This document shows, in pieces, positions 34,876-43,032 of a DNA stretch of 64,000 nucleotides. The position numbers were made by a program, and so were the translations under genes. Source of the DNA: PALSA-1353 sp050012375 (GTDB taxonomy: Bacteria > Planctomycetota > Phycisphaerae > Tepidisphaerales > Tepidisphaeraceae); assembly GCA_050012375.1 (NCBI GenBank), contig JBEKHH010000024.1:7617-71616 (forward strand). Reading direction: 5' to 3'. The stretch's first letter is position 1. Each line of letters starts with the position of its first letter. The notes under the pieces were generated by a model. The model had not been told where the DNA came from, did no database searches, and was given only the letters and a program-made list of their open reading frames with translations.

Positions 34876-35262
34876 TCAAAAGTAGGAATCTGCGTCCGTC
34901 GCGAGGGAATCAAAAGGGTCGCCAGCAGTCTCCAACAGGTGCTCTAACTGCAACTGCAAATCGCGGTAAGTACGAAGGACGTGCTGGCCGAGAGCAGTGA
35001 TTTTCGCCCCCCCTCCGCGATATCCCCCGGTTGTCGTCTTGACCAGGGGCTGCGGCCAGCGCCGATTCATGGACTCTAGGAGCATCCATGCCCGTCGATA
35101 GCTGAAGTGCAGCCGCCTGGCCGCCTCCGAAAGCGACCCGCACACCATGATTTGATCCAGAAGATCCGCTCCAGCATCCGTGATCGCGGATTGTCCGTCG
35201 ATCTCCAACCAAACTCGTCCGCGCAGCACGAGGGCGCGTCGCCGTTTTGGCCGATGCTTCAT
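34876..35262 (-). CDS. ModE-like winged-helix regulator (DNA-binding domain only)
   Basis: A 128-residue protein corresponding to the N-terminal DNA-binding domain of the molybdate regulator ModE, without the C-terminal molybdate-binding pair. The helix-turn-helix is around SLSEAARRLHFSYRRAWMLL (about 43-62), followed by the wing TTTGGYRGGGAKITALG. The molbindin-like protein encoded 4 nt upstream may supply molybdate sensing in trans. A deletion-fused remnant of the same gene pair lies at 18215. Regulated genes are unknown. Confidence 0.85.
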   Translation of the reverse strand: MKHRPKRRRALVLRGRVWLEIDGQSAITDAGADLLDQIMVCGSLSEAARRLHFSYRRAWMLLESMNRRWPQPLVKTTTGGYRGGGAKITALGQHVLRTYRDLQLQLEHLLETAGDPFDSLATDADSYF

Positions 35263-35266
35263 GGCA

Positions 35267-35497
35267 TCACTTCTCTTCTTCTGTCGGCAGATCGGTCGAG
35301 ATAATCACTTCCGTCGCTTTGATGACCGCGACGGCCCGCGCGCCCTTCTTCAGCTTTAAGCGTTTGGCCGAAGAGGTGCTGATGAGCGACACGATCTGAT
35401 GTCCGCCGCCGATATCGATGATCACCTCACTCATGACGGCGCCGCGGCGAACTGAAATCACTCTGCCGAGGAATTGATTGCGTGCACTTAAACCCAT
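35267..35497 (-). CDS. Molbindin-like Mop/TOBE protein
   Basis: A 76-residue single Mop domain: SARNQFLGRVISVRRGAVMS at the start, then VIIDIGGGHQIVSLIS and GARAVAVIKATEVIIS. Such proteins bind molybdate or tungstate as oligomers in the cytoplasm and serve as storage or sensing modules. It lies directly upstream of, and probably cotranscribed with, the ModE-like gene. Confidence 0.88.
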   Translation of the reverse strand: MGLSARNQFLGRVISVRRGAVMSEVIIDIGGGHQIVSLISTSSAKRLKLKKGARAVAVIKATEVIISTDLPTEEEK

Positions 35498-35679
35498 TCA
35501 ATTCATTGTCGCCTCAATCTAAGAGGACAACAAGCGGAATGGATAGAGTAGAGAAGTGGCGAGACCGCGCCGGCCAGGCCTACTGAGCAAGTTCAGTTAT
35601 GGCACCCCAAAGCCCCAGGTCGTTTCGCCGTCGCCATATTCTATTCCGGCCGGCTGCCAACCTTGTTGTCATGAGCGCG

Positions 35680-35745
35680 TTATCTCTGCAACAACGTCGC
35701 CCGATCGGCCGCCTGCTGGGCCATTCCCTGGCACACTAGTGTGCT
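35680..35745 (-). pseudogene. 3' tail of a second arsR-like gene
   Basis: Directly after the stop of the ArsR gene (35746-35748), the same frame continues STLVCQGMAQQAADRATL and ends at TAA (35680-35682). This matches the C-terminus of the ArsR encoded at 48452-48817 (ELVCRGMAQQAAERAAVL), and nucleotide similarity continues a few bases past the stop. It is a leftover of a replaced or recombined arsR copy. The remainder of 35498-35679 shows nothing recognisable. Confidence 0.75.
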
Positions 35746-36090
35746 TCACGCGCCAACTTTTCTCAACAGCCGCGCTTCCGATTCGGCGTCGCGATGAAGT
35801 TTCCGGCAAACCAAGTTGCAGAGTTCGAACACGACCGAATCGCCGACCGAGTACCGAATCTGGTTGCCGTTTCGCTCTCGCTTCACCAGGCCGGCGTCGT
35901 ACATCATCGCCAGGTGCTTCGAGACGTTCGCCTGTTTCAGGCCGGTCCGCTCGCAGAGTTCGTACACATATCCCGGCTCCTGCTTGAGCGTGTGCAGAAT
36001 CATAAGCCGGGTCGGATCAGCCAGGACCGAGAACAGACGAGCCACCGACTCGAATTCCGCCGGCAATACTTCAGCATTTCTTTTAGCCAT
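35746..36090 (-). CDS. ArsR family regulator, possible thiol/persulfide sensor
   Basis: A 114-residue ArsR-SmtB repressor: ARLFSVLADPTRLMILHTLK, then the recognition region ELCERTGLKQANVSKHLAMM and the wing VKRERNGNQIRYSVGD. Cysteines occur in ELC of the DNA-binding region and as CNLVC near the C-terminus (ELCNLVCRKLH). Paired cysteines of this sort occur in thiol- or persulfide-responsive ArsR proteins (SqrR/BigR type), though a metal sensor cannot be excluded. It is divergent from DUF2892, RND and rhodanese genes, and two inverted repeats lie in the shared promoter. Confidence 0.88.
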   Translation of the reverse strand: MAKRNAEVLPAEFESVARLFSVLADPTRLMILHTLKQEPGYVYELCERTGLKQANVSKHLAMMYDAGLVKRERNGNQIRYSVGDSVVFELCNLVCRKLHRDAESEARLLRKVGA

Positions 36091-36101
36091 GCAGCGACCT
36101 C

Positions 36102-36135
36102 TTGACTAGATTCTAATCTTGGAATATTGTAATAT
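36102..36135 (+). promoter_or_regulatory. Promoter with two ArsR-type inverted repeats
   Basis: TTGACT (36102-36107) and TATTGT (36125-36130) are spaced by 17 bp, a good sigma70-type promoter for the plus-strand gene at 36175. Two 5-2-5 inverted repeats overlap it: AGATTCTAATCT (36108-36119, in the spacer) and ATATTGTAATAT (36124-36135, over the -10). The position suits repression by the divergent ArsR protein. Confidence 0.65.
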
Positions 36136-36174
36136 AAAGTTTTAACGAAGTCAACCCGATTTCTGGAGGTTCCT

Positions 36175-36387
36175 ATGACACGCCAATCCGCGGTGCACGT
36201 ATTCGCCGGATGTCTCCTTCTGCTGAGTCTCGCTTTGGCCCATTGGGTCAGTCCCTGGTGGCTGCTGCTGACGGCCTTCGTGGGCGCCAATCTGCTGCAA
36301 TCCGGGTTCACGGGATTCTGTCCCGCCGAAGCGATCTTCGGCAAGCTCGGATTCAAGGACAGCGGCTGTGCGACCAAGGTAAAATGA
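36175..36387 (+). CDS. DUF2892 inner-membrane protein
   Basis: A 70-residue protein with two transmembrane helices (VHVFAGCLLLLSLALAHWVS and WWLLLTAFVGANLLQSGFTG), then FCPAEAIFGKLG, the hallmark of the YgaP-type DUF2892 family. The conserved Cys in GFTGFCP is present. These proteins often occur fused to, or beside, rhodaneses. It has GGAGG shortly before the ATG and is the first gene after the ArsR-controlled promoter. Confidence 0.88.
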   Translation: MTRQSAVHVFAGCLLLLSLALAHWVSPWWLLLTAFVGANLLQSGFTGFCPAEAIFGKLGFKDSGCATKVK

Positions 36388-36432
36388 GTCGGCTGGGATG
36401 ACTGCGGCAAGTCCGGTTCACAAGGTGGTACC

Positions 36433-37569
36433 ATGACATTCGTGCTTCGAAAAATCGCCGGGTTGTTGAGGGGAGCGGCGGTTGGGGTTGTCTTTGTCGT
36501 GTTGGTTGCGCTGCTGATGTTTTGGCTTTCGGGCCGATTCAGTCCGAAAATTTCGACAGTCGCTTCCATGGAGGAACAGTCGCGGGCAATTCCACCCGGC
36601 TCTATGGTCGTCGAATCGCACATTGTCCGTCTCCCGGTGACGGAATCGGCAGTTGGAACGATTCAGGCTGTTCACGAGACGACGGTCGCCTCGCACATCC
36701 TGGCGAGGGTTGTCGATATCAACCTCCGCGCCGGTCAGGTAGTCAAACAAGGCGAGGTGCTGATTCGCCTGGATGACACCGACCTTCGGGCGCGCTTGCA
36801 GGAAGCCAAGGCGGCCGCCGACTCGGCCAGGGCCGAGCACGATCAGGCGGTCATCGACGAAAAGCGTTTTGCGTCGCTCATCCAATCGAACGCGGTTTCT
36901 CAAAACGAGTACGACAAGGCGCATACTAAGCTGAAGACCACCGAAGCAGATCTTACGCGAGCGAATGAAACGATTGCCGAAACCCAAGCCATATTGGCTT
37001 ACGCGACCATCGTCTCGCCGATGGATGGCGTGGTGGTGGATAAGAAAGTGGATGTCGGCGACACCGTTACCCCCGGCCAGCCACTTGTGACGATCTACGA
37101 TCCTCATCACATGCAGCTTGTCGCCAGCGTCCGCGAGTCTCTGGCTCGGCGGCTCCTGGTCGGACAGGAGATTGGAGTTCGTCTCGACGTGCTGGATAAA
37201 ACTTGTTCTGCGCAGGTCAGCGAAATCGTGCCGGATGCCCAGTCGGCCAGTCGCACGTTTCAGGTGAAAGTGACAGGCCCATGTCCGCCCGGCCTTTATA
37301 CCGGAATGTTCGGACGGATTTTTATCGCGCTGCAATCGCGGGACGTGCTCGTCATTCCGCGCGCGGCGGTGCGACATGTGGGACAACTGGAGTTGATTGA
37401 CGTGGCGGAAGGCCAGACCAATCAGCGACGCGCCATCCGGACGGGTCAAATCATCGGCTCGGATTGCGAAGTGCTATCGGGCCTGCAAGCCGGCGAGAAG
37501 GTAATTATGCCTGCCGGCGCGACGACCGGGCCCGCGGGGTCTGGGCAACGGGAGGAAACCGAACCATGA
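36433..37569 (+). CDS. RND efflux periplasmic adaptor (second system)
   Basis: A 378-residue membrane fusion protein with an N-terminal transmembrane helix (GAAVGVVFVVLVALLMFWL), a lipoyl half (HILARVVDINLRAGQVVKQG), a helical hairpin (about 115-185), a second half (TIVSPMDGVVVDKKVDVGDT) and a beta-barrel. Its stop overlaps the RND pump start at 37566 as ATGA, so pump and adaptor are translationally coupled. No outer-membrane factor gene is adjacent; the channel at 25120 or another one may serve. Confidence 0.92.
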   Translation: MTFVLRKIAGLLRGAAVGVVFVVLVALLMFWLSGRFSPKISTVASMEEQSRAIPPGSMVVESHIVRLPVTESAVGTIQAVHETTVASHILARVVDINLRAGQVVKQGEVLIRLDDTDLRARLQEAKAAADSARAEHDQAVIDEKRFASLIQSNAVSQNEYDKAHTKLKTTEADLTRANETIAETQAILAYATIVSPMDGVVVDKKVDVGDTVTPGQPLVTIYDPHHMQLVASVRESLARRLLVGQEIGVRLDVLDKTCSAQVSEIVPDAQSASRTFQVKVTGPCPPGLYTGMFGRIFIALQSRDVLVIPRAAVRHVGQLELIDVAEGQTNQRRAIRTGQIIGSDCEVLSGLQAGEKVIMPAGATTGPAGSGQREETEP

Positions 37570-40500
37570 ATCCGGTCGATCCGATGCACTCGCTCGGCAA
37601 ACCCGTCGCGGAACACCATTTTACGAACAAGCTCGTTGCTTCGTTTCTTGAATCGAATCTTTCGCTGGTGTTGATTTTGCTTGCGACCTTGATGGGCGCG
37701 GCTGCGCTATGGCTGACTCCGCGAGAGGAAGATCCGCAAATCGTCGTGCCGCTGGCGGATGTATACGTGAACTTTCCCGGTCATTCCGCGACTGAGGTCG
37801 GACAGCTCGTCACCACGCCGCTGGAGAAAATTCTGTATCAGATCGATGGGGTCGAATACGTCTACTCGATGAGTTATCCGGATCGGGCAATCATCACGGT
37901 CCGCTACTACGTCGGTGAGGACCGCGAGCGTAGCCTGGTCAAGCTGCAGAAGAAGATAGAGGAGAACAAAGACATCATTCCGCCGGGCGTGAGCGGCTGG
38001 GTGGTCAAGCCGGTTGAAATTGACGACGTGCCGATCGTCACGCTGACGCTAACCAGTCCCACAGCCGACGAGCTGACGCTGCGGCGTGTCGGCGAGGAAT
38101 TGAGCGAGCGCCTGGCGGCGGTGAAAGATGTGTCGCGATCCTATGTGGTGGGTGGGCAACCGCGCGTGGCGCAAGTTTATCTCGACGCCGGCCGGATGGA
38201 GGCGTACCACGTTTCGCCGCTGGAGTTACAGCGCGCCATCCAGGCTTCGGACGTTCGGCAGGTAGCCGGTGATTTCCGCACCGGTGACCGGGTAGTGTCG
38301 GTTGAGGCCGGCCCACCGTTCACGAATGCAACGCAGTTGCAAACACTGGTGGTCAGCACATTCGAAGGTCGGCCCGTGTTCCTCAAGGACGTGGCCAGCG
38401 TCAGGGACGGTCCCGCGGAGATCGGCAGCTACGTCCGCCATGGATGGGGGCCGGCTCAAGGGTTCACGCATTCCGAGGGCTTCACGGCGACCCTTGTGGG
38501 CGGTTCGGCGACCGCAACGCGACCGGCAATCACGCGCGCTTCGGATCCGGCCGTCACCATTGCGATCGCCAAGAAGAAAGGGTCCAACGCCGTCTGGGTC
38601 GCACGAGACGTGTTGGCGCAGGCGCAAGAGCTGAAGAAGACCGTCGTGCCGGATGACATTCAGATGGTCATTACCCGCAATTATGGCCTGACGGCCGACG
38701 AGAAGGTCAATGATCTGGTCGAAGGACTGGCCGTCGCCATCATCATTGTCATTGGGCTGCTGACTTTGGGGCTGGGCTGGCGCGAGGCGCTCATCGTGGC
38801 TGTCGCGGTGCCGGTGGTTTTTGGACTGACGTTGGCGGTCAACCTGTTGCTGGGGTACACGATCAACCGAGTGACGTTGTTCGCCCTGATTCTCTCGCTG
38901 GGCCTGCTGGTTGACGACCCGATCGTGGACGTGGAAAACATCTCCCGGCACTTCCTGCTGCGAAAAATGGCGACGCGGCGGATCGTGATGGAAGCCGTGG
39001 CGGAGATTCGACCGCCGCTGATCGTGGCGACGCTCGCCGTCATCGTGTCGTTCCTGCCCATGTTTTTCATTACCGGCATGATGGGACCGTACATGCGGCC
39101 CATGGCCCTGAACGTTCCGGTGGCCATGCTGATGAGCATGGTGGTGGCCTTCACCATCACCCCGTGGCTGTCGTTCCACGTGCTCAAGCGCAAGTTTGCC
39201 GCGGGTGGACCGGTCGGTGGACATGCAGAGGACCCGCACAATCTGGAAGCGGTCAAACAGTCGCGGCTTTACAGGCTCTTCTATCCGCTGATGGCGCCGC
39301 TGCTGCATTCGCGGAAGCTGGCGGCGCTGTTCCTGCTCATCATCGGCGGACTGACCCTTGCCGCGACGATGCTGGCGGCAACGCGCAGCGTGCCGCTGAA
39401 AATGCTTCCGTTCGATAATAAAAACGAGTTGATGCTCGTGCTGGACTTCGATCGCGGCACGACACTGGAGCGGTCGGATGCGGCGGTGCGAGACTTTGAA
39501 CGTTATTTGCAAACCGTGCCGGAAGTCTCCGACTTCACCAGCTACGTCGGCGTGGCTGCGCCGATGGACTTCAACGGGGTGGTTCGTCACTACTACCTCC
39601 GCCAGGGCGATAACGTCGCCCAGATCCAACTGAACCTTGCCGGCAAGAAGAATCGAACGATGCAGAGCCACGCGATCGGGCTGCGAATCCGCGATGAACT
39701 GATGGCCATCGCCGCCAGACACGAGGTGAAACTGAAAATTGTCGAAACGCCGCCGGGGCCGCCGGTCATTGCCTCCGTCGTCGCCGAGATTTACGGGCAG
39801 CCGGATAGCCGATACCAGGACCTCCTGGATGGCGCCGAGGTCGTTCGCCATCGCCTTGCGGAGGAGCCGGGAGTCGTCGATTTGGACGACGTGGTTGAGG
39901 CGCCGGAGCAGAAGCTGGTGTTCGTGACGGATAAGGAAAAGGCGGCGCTGAACGGCGTCAGTACGCAAGACGTGGCAGCTACGTTGCAAGCAGCGCTGCA
40001 AGGCGCCGACGCCGGCACGATCCGCGCGCCGGATGAACGAAACCCGCTGATGATCGATCTGCGATTGCCGATCGACCAGCGGTCCAGCGCCGCCGACCTG
40101 GGCCGGCTGAACGTGAAGGGCACGGACGGCTCGCTGGTGCCGCTGGCGGAAATCGGCGCCTGGCAACGATCCACGGTTGACCAGACGATCTATCACAAAA
40201 ACCTCCACCGCGTCGCCTACGTGTTTGCCGAGACCGCCGGCCGCCCGCCGGCGGACGTGGTCGTCGATGTTCAGGCCGACCGCGCCAAACCCGGCACCGT
40301 CGTGCCGGCCACGAGTTTCGCATCCGCGGGCGGCTGGGTGCAGGACGCAAAGCCCGCGGCCGTGGCGGATCGCACCTTCTTCACCAACGGCAGCGGCATC
40401 GGCTGGCAATTGCCGCCCGGCCTGCGCGTCGATTTTGCCGGCGAAGGCGAATGGAAAATTACGCTTGATGTATTCCGGGACCTGGGCCTCGCTTTCGCCG

Positions 40501-41093
40501 CGGCGCTGGTTTGCATCTATGTTCTGCTGCTGGCGCAAACCAAATCGTTTGTTATCCCGGCGGTGGTGATGCTCGCAATTCCTTTAACGATCCTGGGCGT
40601 AATGCCGGGATTCTGGATTCTAAACGCAATCTCGGGCGGCAAGATCGGTCCCTACGCCGACTCCATCTTCTTCACCGCCACCGGGATGATCGGGATGATT
40701 GCGCTGGCCGGCATCGTGACGCGCAATTCTATTATTCTCATTGATTTCATTCACCTGTCGCTGGCTCGCGGACGCTCGTTGTTTGACGCCATCGTGGAAA
40801 GCTGCGTGGTTCGCCTGCGCCCGATCCTGCTCACGGCCGCGGCGGCGATGCTGTCGGCCATTCCGATCATCGTTGATCCGATTTTCTCCGGGCTGGCATG
40901 GGCCCTCATCTTCGGGCTGTTTGCTTCAACCCTGTTCACACTCTTCGTGATCCCGGTCACTTACTGGCTGGTGTATGCCAACAAGCCCGGACATGGCGTA
41001 TCTCCGACGGAAAGAGATCGTGAAGAGTTAGAACGCTCATCAACCGCAGGTGTTGCCCAACGCGGGCAGCGTCCAGTTGGCGCAACAGTTTAG
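37566..41093 (+). CDS. RND efflux pump (HAE1-like, 1175 residues)
   Basis: An RND pump longer than AcrB (about 1050), with extra sequence in the second periplasmic part (about 890-960). The start is the ATG at 37566, overlapping the adaptor; the frame stays open upstream to 37464. TM4 keeps both relay aspartates (GLLVDDPIVDVENISRHF) and TM10 has Arg at the AcrB Lys940 position (AGIVTRNSIILIDF). The N-terminal TPREEDPQIVVPLADVYV is a pattern I associate with a subgroup next to rhodanese/ArsR genes. The operon context suggests export of a sulfur-containing or thiol-reactive compound; the substrate is not known. Confidence 0.92.
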   Translation: MNPVDPMHSLGKPVAEHHFTNKLVASFLESNLSLVLILLATLMGAAALWLTPREEDPQIVVPLADVYVNFPGHSATEVGQLVTTPLEKILYQIDGVEYVYSMSYPDRAIITVRYYVGEDRERSLVKLQKKIEENKDIIPPGVSGWVVKPVEIDDVPIVTLTLTSPTADELTLRRVGEELSERLAAVKDVSRSYVVGGQPRVAQVYLDAGRMEAYHVSPLELQRAIQASDVRQVAGDFRTGDRVVSVEAGPPFTNATQLQTLVVSTFEGRPVFLKDVASVRDGPAEIGSYVRHGWGPAQGFTHSEGFTATLVGGSATATRPAITRASDPAVTIAIAKKKGSNAVWVARDVLAQAQELKKTVVPDDIQMVITRNYGLTADEKVNDLVEGLAVAIIIVIGLLTLGLGWREALIVAVAVPVVFGLTLAVNLLLGYTINRVTLFALILSLGLLVDDPIVDVENISRHFLLRKMATRRIVMEAVAEIRPPLIVATLAVIVSFLPMFFITGMMGPYMRPMALNVPVAMLMSMVVAFTITPWLSFHVLKRKFAAGGPVGGHAEDPHNLEAVKQSRLYRLFYPLMAPLLHSRKLAALFLLIIGGLTLAATMLAATRSVPLKMLPFDNKNELMLVLDFDRGTTLERSDAAVRDFERYLQTVPEVSDFTSYVGVAAPMDFNGVVRHYYLRQGDNVAQIQLNLAGKKNRTMQSHAIGLRIRDELMAIAARHEVKLKIVETPPGPPVIASVVAEIYGQPDSRYQDLLDGAEVVRHRLAEEPGVVDLDDVVEAPEQKLVFVTDKEKAALNGVSTQDVAATLQAALQGADAGTIRAPDERNPLMIDLRLPIDQRSSAADLGRLNVKGTDGSLVPLAEIGAWQRSTVDQTIYHKNLHRVAYVFAETAGRPPADVVVDVQADRAKPGTVVPATSFASAGGWVQDAKPAAVADRTFFTNGSGIGWQLPPGLRVDFAGEGEWKITLDVFRDLGLAFAAALVCIYVLLLAQTKSFVIPAVVMLAIPLTILGVMPGFWILNAISGGKIGPYADSIFFTATGMIGMIALAGIVTRNSIILIDFIHLSLARGRSLFDAIVESCVVRLRPILLTAAAAMLSAIPIIVDPIFSGLAWALIFGLFASTLFTLFVIPVTYWLVYANKPGHGVSPTERDREELERSSTAGVAQRGQRPVGATV

Positions 41094-41109
41094 TTCGAGC
41101 GAAGGTTTT

Positions 41110-41985
41110 ATGTCGGAAGTTATTGTTGAGACGTGTGACCCGGCGCATGCACTCCAATGTCTGGAGATATGGGGCGGCAGCGGACCGATTCACGAAACCG
41201 TGTCCGTGCCCGGAATCGACCTCTGGATTTCGTCGGATCCCTGTTGTGGCGATCCCAATGGTGGCGATATCTACTTTGTCTCAGTCTGCGGATGTCAGCA
41301 GGTGTCCCGATTCGTCGTCGCAGATGTGGCCGGACACGGAGGGGCCGCCGGCAAGCTGGCCAAGCGCCTGCGGCAATTGATGCGTAAGCATATCGGCACC
41401 GCCGACCAAACCCGTTTCGCTCAAGCGTTGAACCGCGAATTTTCTGATCTGGCCCGAAACGGCCGATTCGCCACGGCATTGCTGGCAACTTACGTTCCAC
41501 AGACCGATCATCTCGTTTTCTGCAACGCCGGCCATCCGCCGCCCATTTGGTATCGAGCCGCGACACAATCATGGGCGGTCATCCGCCAAGACATCGCGCC
41601 GCAAACGAATGCGGCCATGAACGTGCCTTTGGGCGTCATCAAACTAACCGATTACGTCCAGTTCGCGATCCCTTTGGCAAAGGATGATCTTGTGCTGATA
41701 TACAGCGATTCCCTCATTGAAGCGCGAGACCCGCAAGGCCGAATGCTCGGCGAGGAGGGCTTCCTGGATCTGTTGCGCGGCTTGCACGTTGGTCGTCTGG
41801 CCGATTTCGGTCGCGCGGCATTGGAGGCCGCCGCCTCCTTCCGCGGTGGGATTCCGGCAAACGACGACATGACGTTGCTCGTTTTGCACCACAACGCCGC
41901 CAATCCGAAGAAGCTCAATATCGGTCAGAAACTCCATGTAATCGCAAAGATCTTCGCGTCTTCGGTGCCTGTCATGATCAATTGA
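41110..41985 (+). CDS. PP2C/SpoIIE-type serine phosphatase
   Basis: A 291-residue single-domain phosphatase. Metal-binding aspartates are visible in NGGDIYFVS (about 51-59), VADVAGHG (about 71-78), YSDSLIEARD and PANDDMTLLVL. This set defines SpoIIE/RsbU-like phosphatases, which dephosphorylate anti-sigma antagonists. No sensor domain or partner STAS/kinase gene is next to it, which is unusual. The ATG at 41110 is preferred (GAAGG upstream) over 41050 inside the preceding gene. The 16-nt gap to the pump gene suggests cotranscription. Confidence 0.88.
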   Translation: MSEVIVETCDPAHALQCLEIWGGSGPIHETVSVPGIDLWISSDPCCGDPNGGDIYFVSVCGCQQVSRFVVADVAGHGGAAGKLAKRLRQLMRKHIGTADQTRFAQALNREFSDLARNGRFATALLATYVPQTDHLVFCNAGHPPPIWYRAATQSWAVIRQDIAPQTNAAMNVPLGVIKLTDYVQFAIPLAKDDLVLIYSDSLIEARDPQGRMLGEEGFLDLLRGLHVGRLADFGRAALEAAASFRGGIPANDDMTLLVLHHNAANPKKLNIGQKLHVIAKIFASSVPVMIN

Positions 41986-42030
41986 TGGCCAATAAGGAAT
42001 GTTGAATTCAAAACAACAAAGGTGATAACG

Positions 42031-42624
42031 ATGTCAAACACAACGATACACTATCGCAATCTCGGCCCTGCCGAAGTCTATGCGCTTCAGGGCAATGGAC
42101 AGCTCATCGACCTTGTCGATGTGCGCACAGCCGGGGAATACGAATCGGTTCATGCGAAAGGCGCCAGGTCCATACCGCTCAGCAAGCTTTCGCCGCAATC
42201 GGTAACGACCGGCCGACGAGGTTCTCCCGATCAGCCGCTCTACATCATCTGTCAATCCGGTGGTCGTTCGCGGACCGCTTGCGACCTCCTTGCCGCGGCG
42301 GAAATAAATGTTGTCAACGTTGAGGGCGGCACATCGGCATGGAGGCGGGCGGGCCTTCCTGTTGTTAGAAGCACGAGCGGATCGGGTCGTTTGACGCCGG
42401 TCATCCGCCTTGGCGCCGTCGCGCTGGCGCTGGCCATGCTGGTTCTCGGCTTCACCATTCATCCTGCATTTCTCTTCGCGGCTGGTGCCATCTGGTTCAC
42501 ACTTCTGATCATCAACCGCGGTTGCCCGTTGGGCTCCTGCGCAATCGACCCGCGCAGCGGGTCTGCGTTGGAACCGCCGAATCGCGACGATTCATCGAAA
42601 GGATCAAACCATGCAAATGTGTAA
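42031..42624 (+). CDS. Rhodanese with C-terminal membrane domain, YgaP-like
   Basis: A 197-residue protein. Residues 1-115 are a rhodanese domain (LIDLVDVRTAGEYESVHAKG, active-site loop CQSGGRSRTAC with the catalytic Cys). Two transmembrane helices follow (VALALAMLVLGFTIHPAFLF, AAGAIWFTLLIINRGCPLGS). E. coli YgaP has the same plan and handles persulfide sulfur at the inner membrane. It overlaps the next DUF2892 gene by 14 nt. The ribosome binding site AAAGGTG fixes the ATG at 42031. Confidence 0.92.
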   Translation: MSNTTIHYRNLGPAEVYALQGNGQLIDLVDVRTAGEYESVHAKGARSIPLSKLSPQSVTTGRRGSPDQPLYIICQSGGRSRTACDLLAAAEINVVNVEGGTSAWRRAGLPVVRSTSGSGRLTPVIRLGAVALALAMLVLGFTIHPAFLFAAGAIWFTLLIINRGCPLGSCAIDPRSGSALEPPNRDDSSKGSNHANV

Positions 42625-42835
42625 GAATGTCGGCCCAGCCGACGGTGTCATTCGCGCTCTCATCGGTGTGGTCGCCCTCGTTTTGGCGTTTACGAAACCG
42701 AACGTCATGTCCGGCAGCTTCCTGGGAATCATTGTCGCGGCAGTCGGCGTGATCATGCTTGGCACCGCGGCAATTGGCATGTGCCCGTTGTACTTGCCAT
42801 TTAAACTTTCAACCTGCAAACTCCAGCAGCACTGA
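42611..42835 (+). CDS. DUF2892 inner-membrane protein
   Basis: A 74-residue protein with NVGPADGVIRALIGVVALVL at the start and two transmembrane helices, ending in GMCPLYLPFKLSTC. The NVGxxDRxIR-like start and GxCPLY end are hallmarks of DUF2892. It follows the rhodanese with overlap, a common pairing. The 197-bp stretch after it (42836-43032) holds no convincing gene. Confidence 0.9.
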   Translation: MQMCKNVGPADGVIRALIGVVALVLAFTKPNVMSGSFLGIIVAAVGVIMLGTAAIGMCPLYLPFKLSTCKLQQH

Positions 42836-43032
42836 GATATGCTTGGCCGGCCCTCTGAGCGATTTGCACGAATGCCGCTGCGGCGTGGCCGAGCGCTACG
42901 GTTTGCCCTTTGGGATCATGCGTCATTGCGGCACCGGGGCCAGTGTGCGCCCAGTCTGACAAACGTCGTCGATCCACATATCCAATGTGGGCTTGAAGCC
43001 GAAAAAGCGATGAGTCGAAAGGAGGGTAAATC

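Noticed and set aside
38226..40538. 770-codon minus-strand open frame opposite the second RND pump
   Set aside because: Antisense shadow of a well-supported pump gene; its His/Arg/Gln-rich composition is typical of shadow frames.
42836..43032. Possible small gene between DUF2892 and the persulfide reductase (frame reading CRCGVAERYGLPFGI)
   Set aside because: No start with a ribosome binding site and no recognised family; only a weak cysteine-containing stretch.
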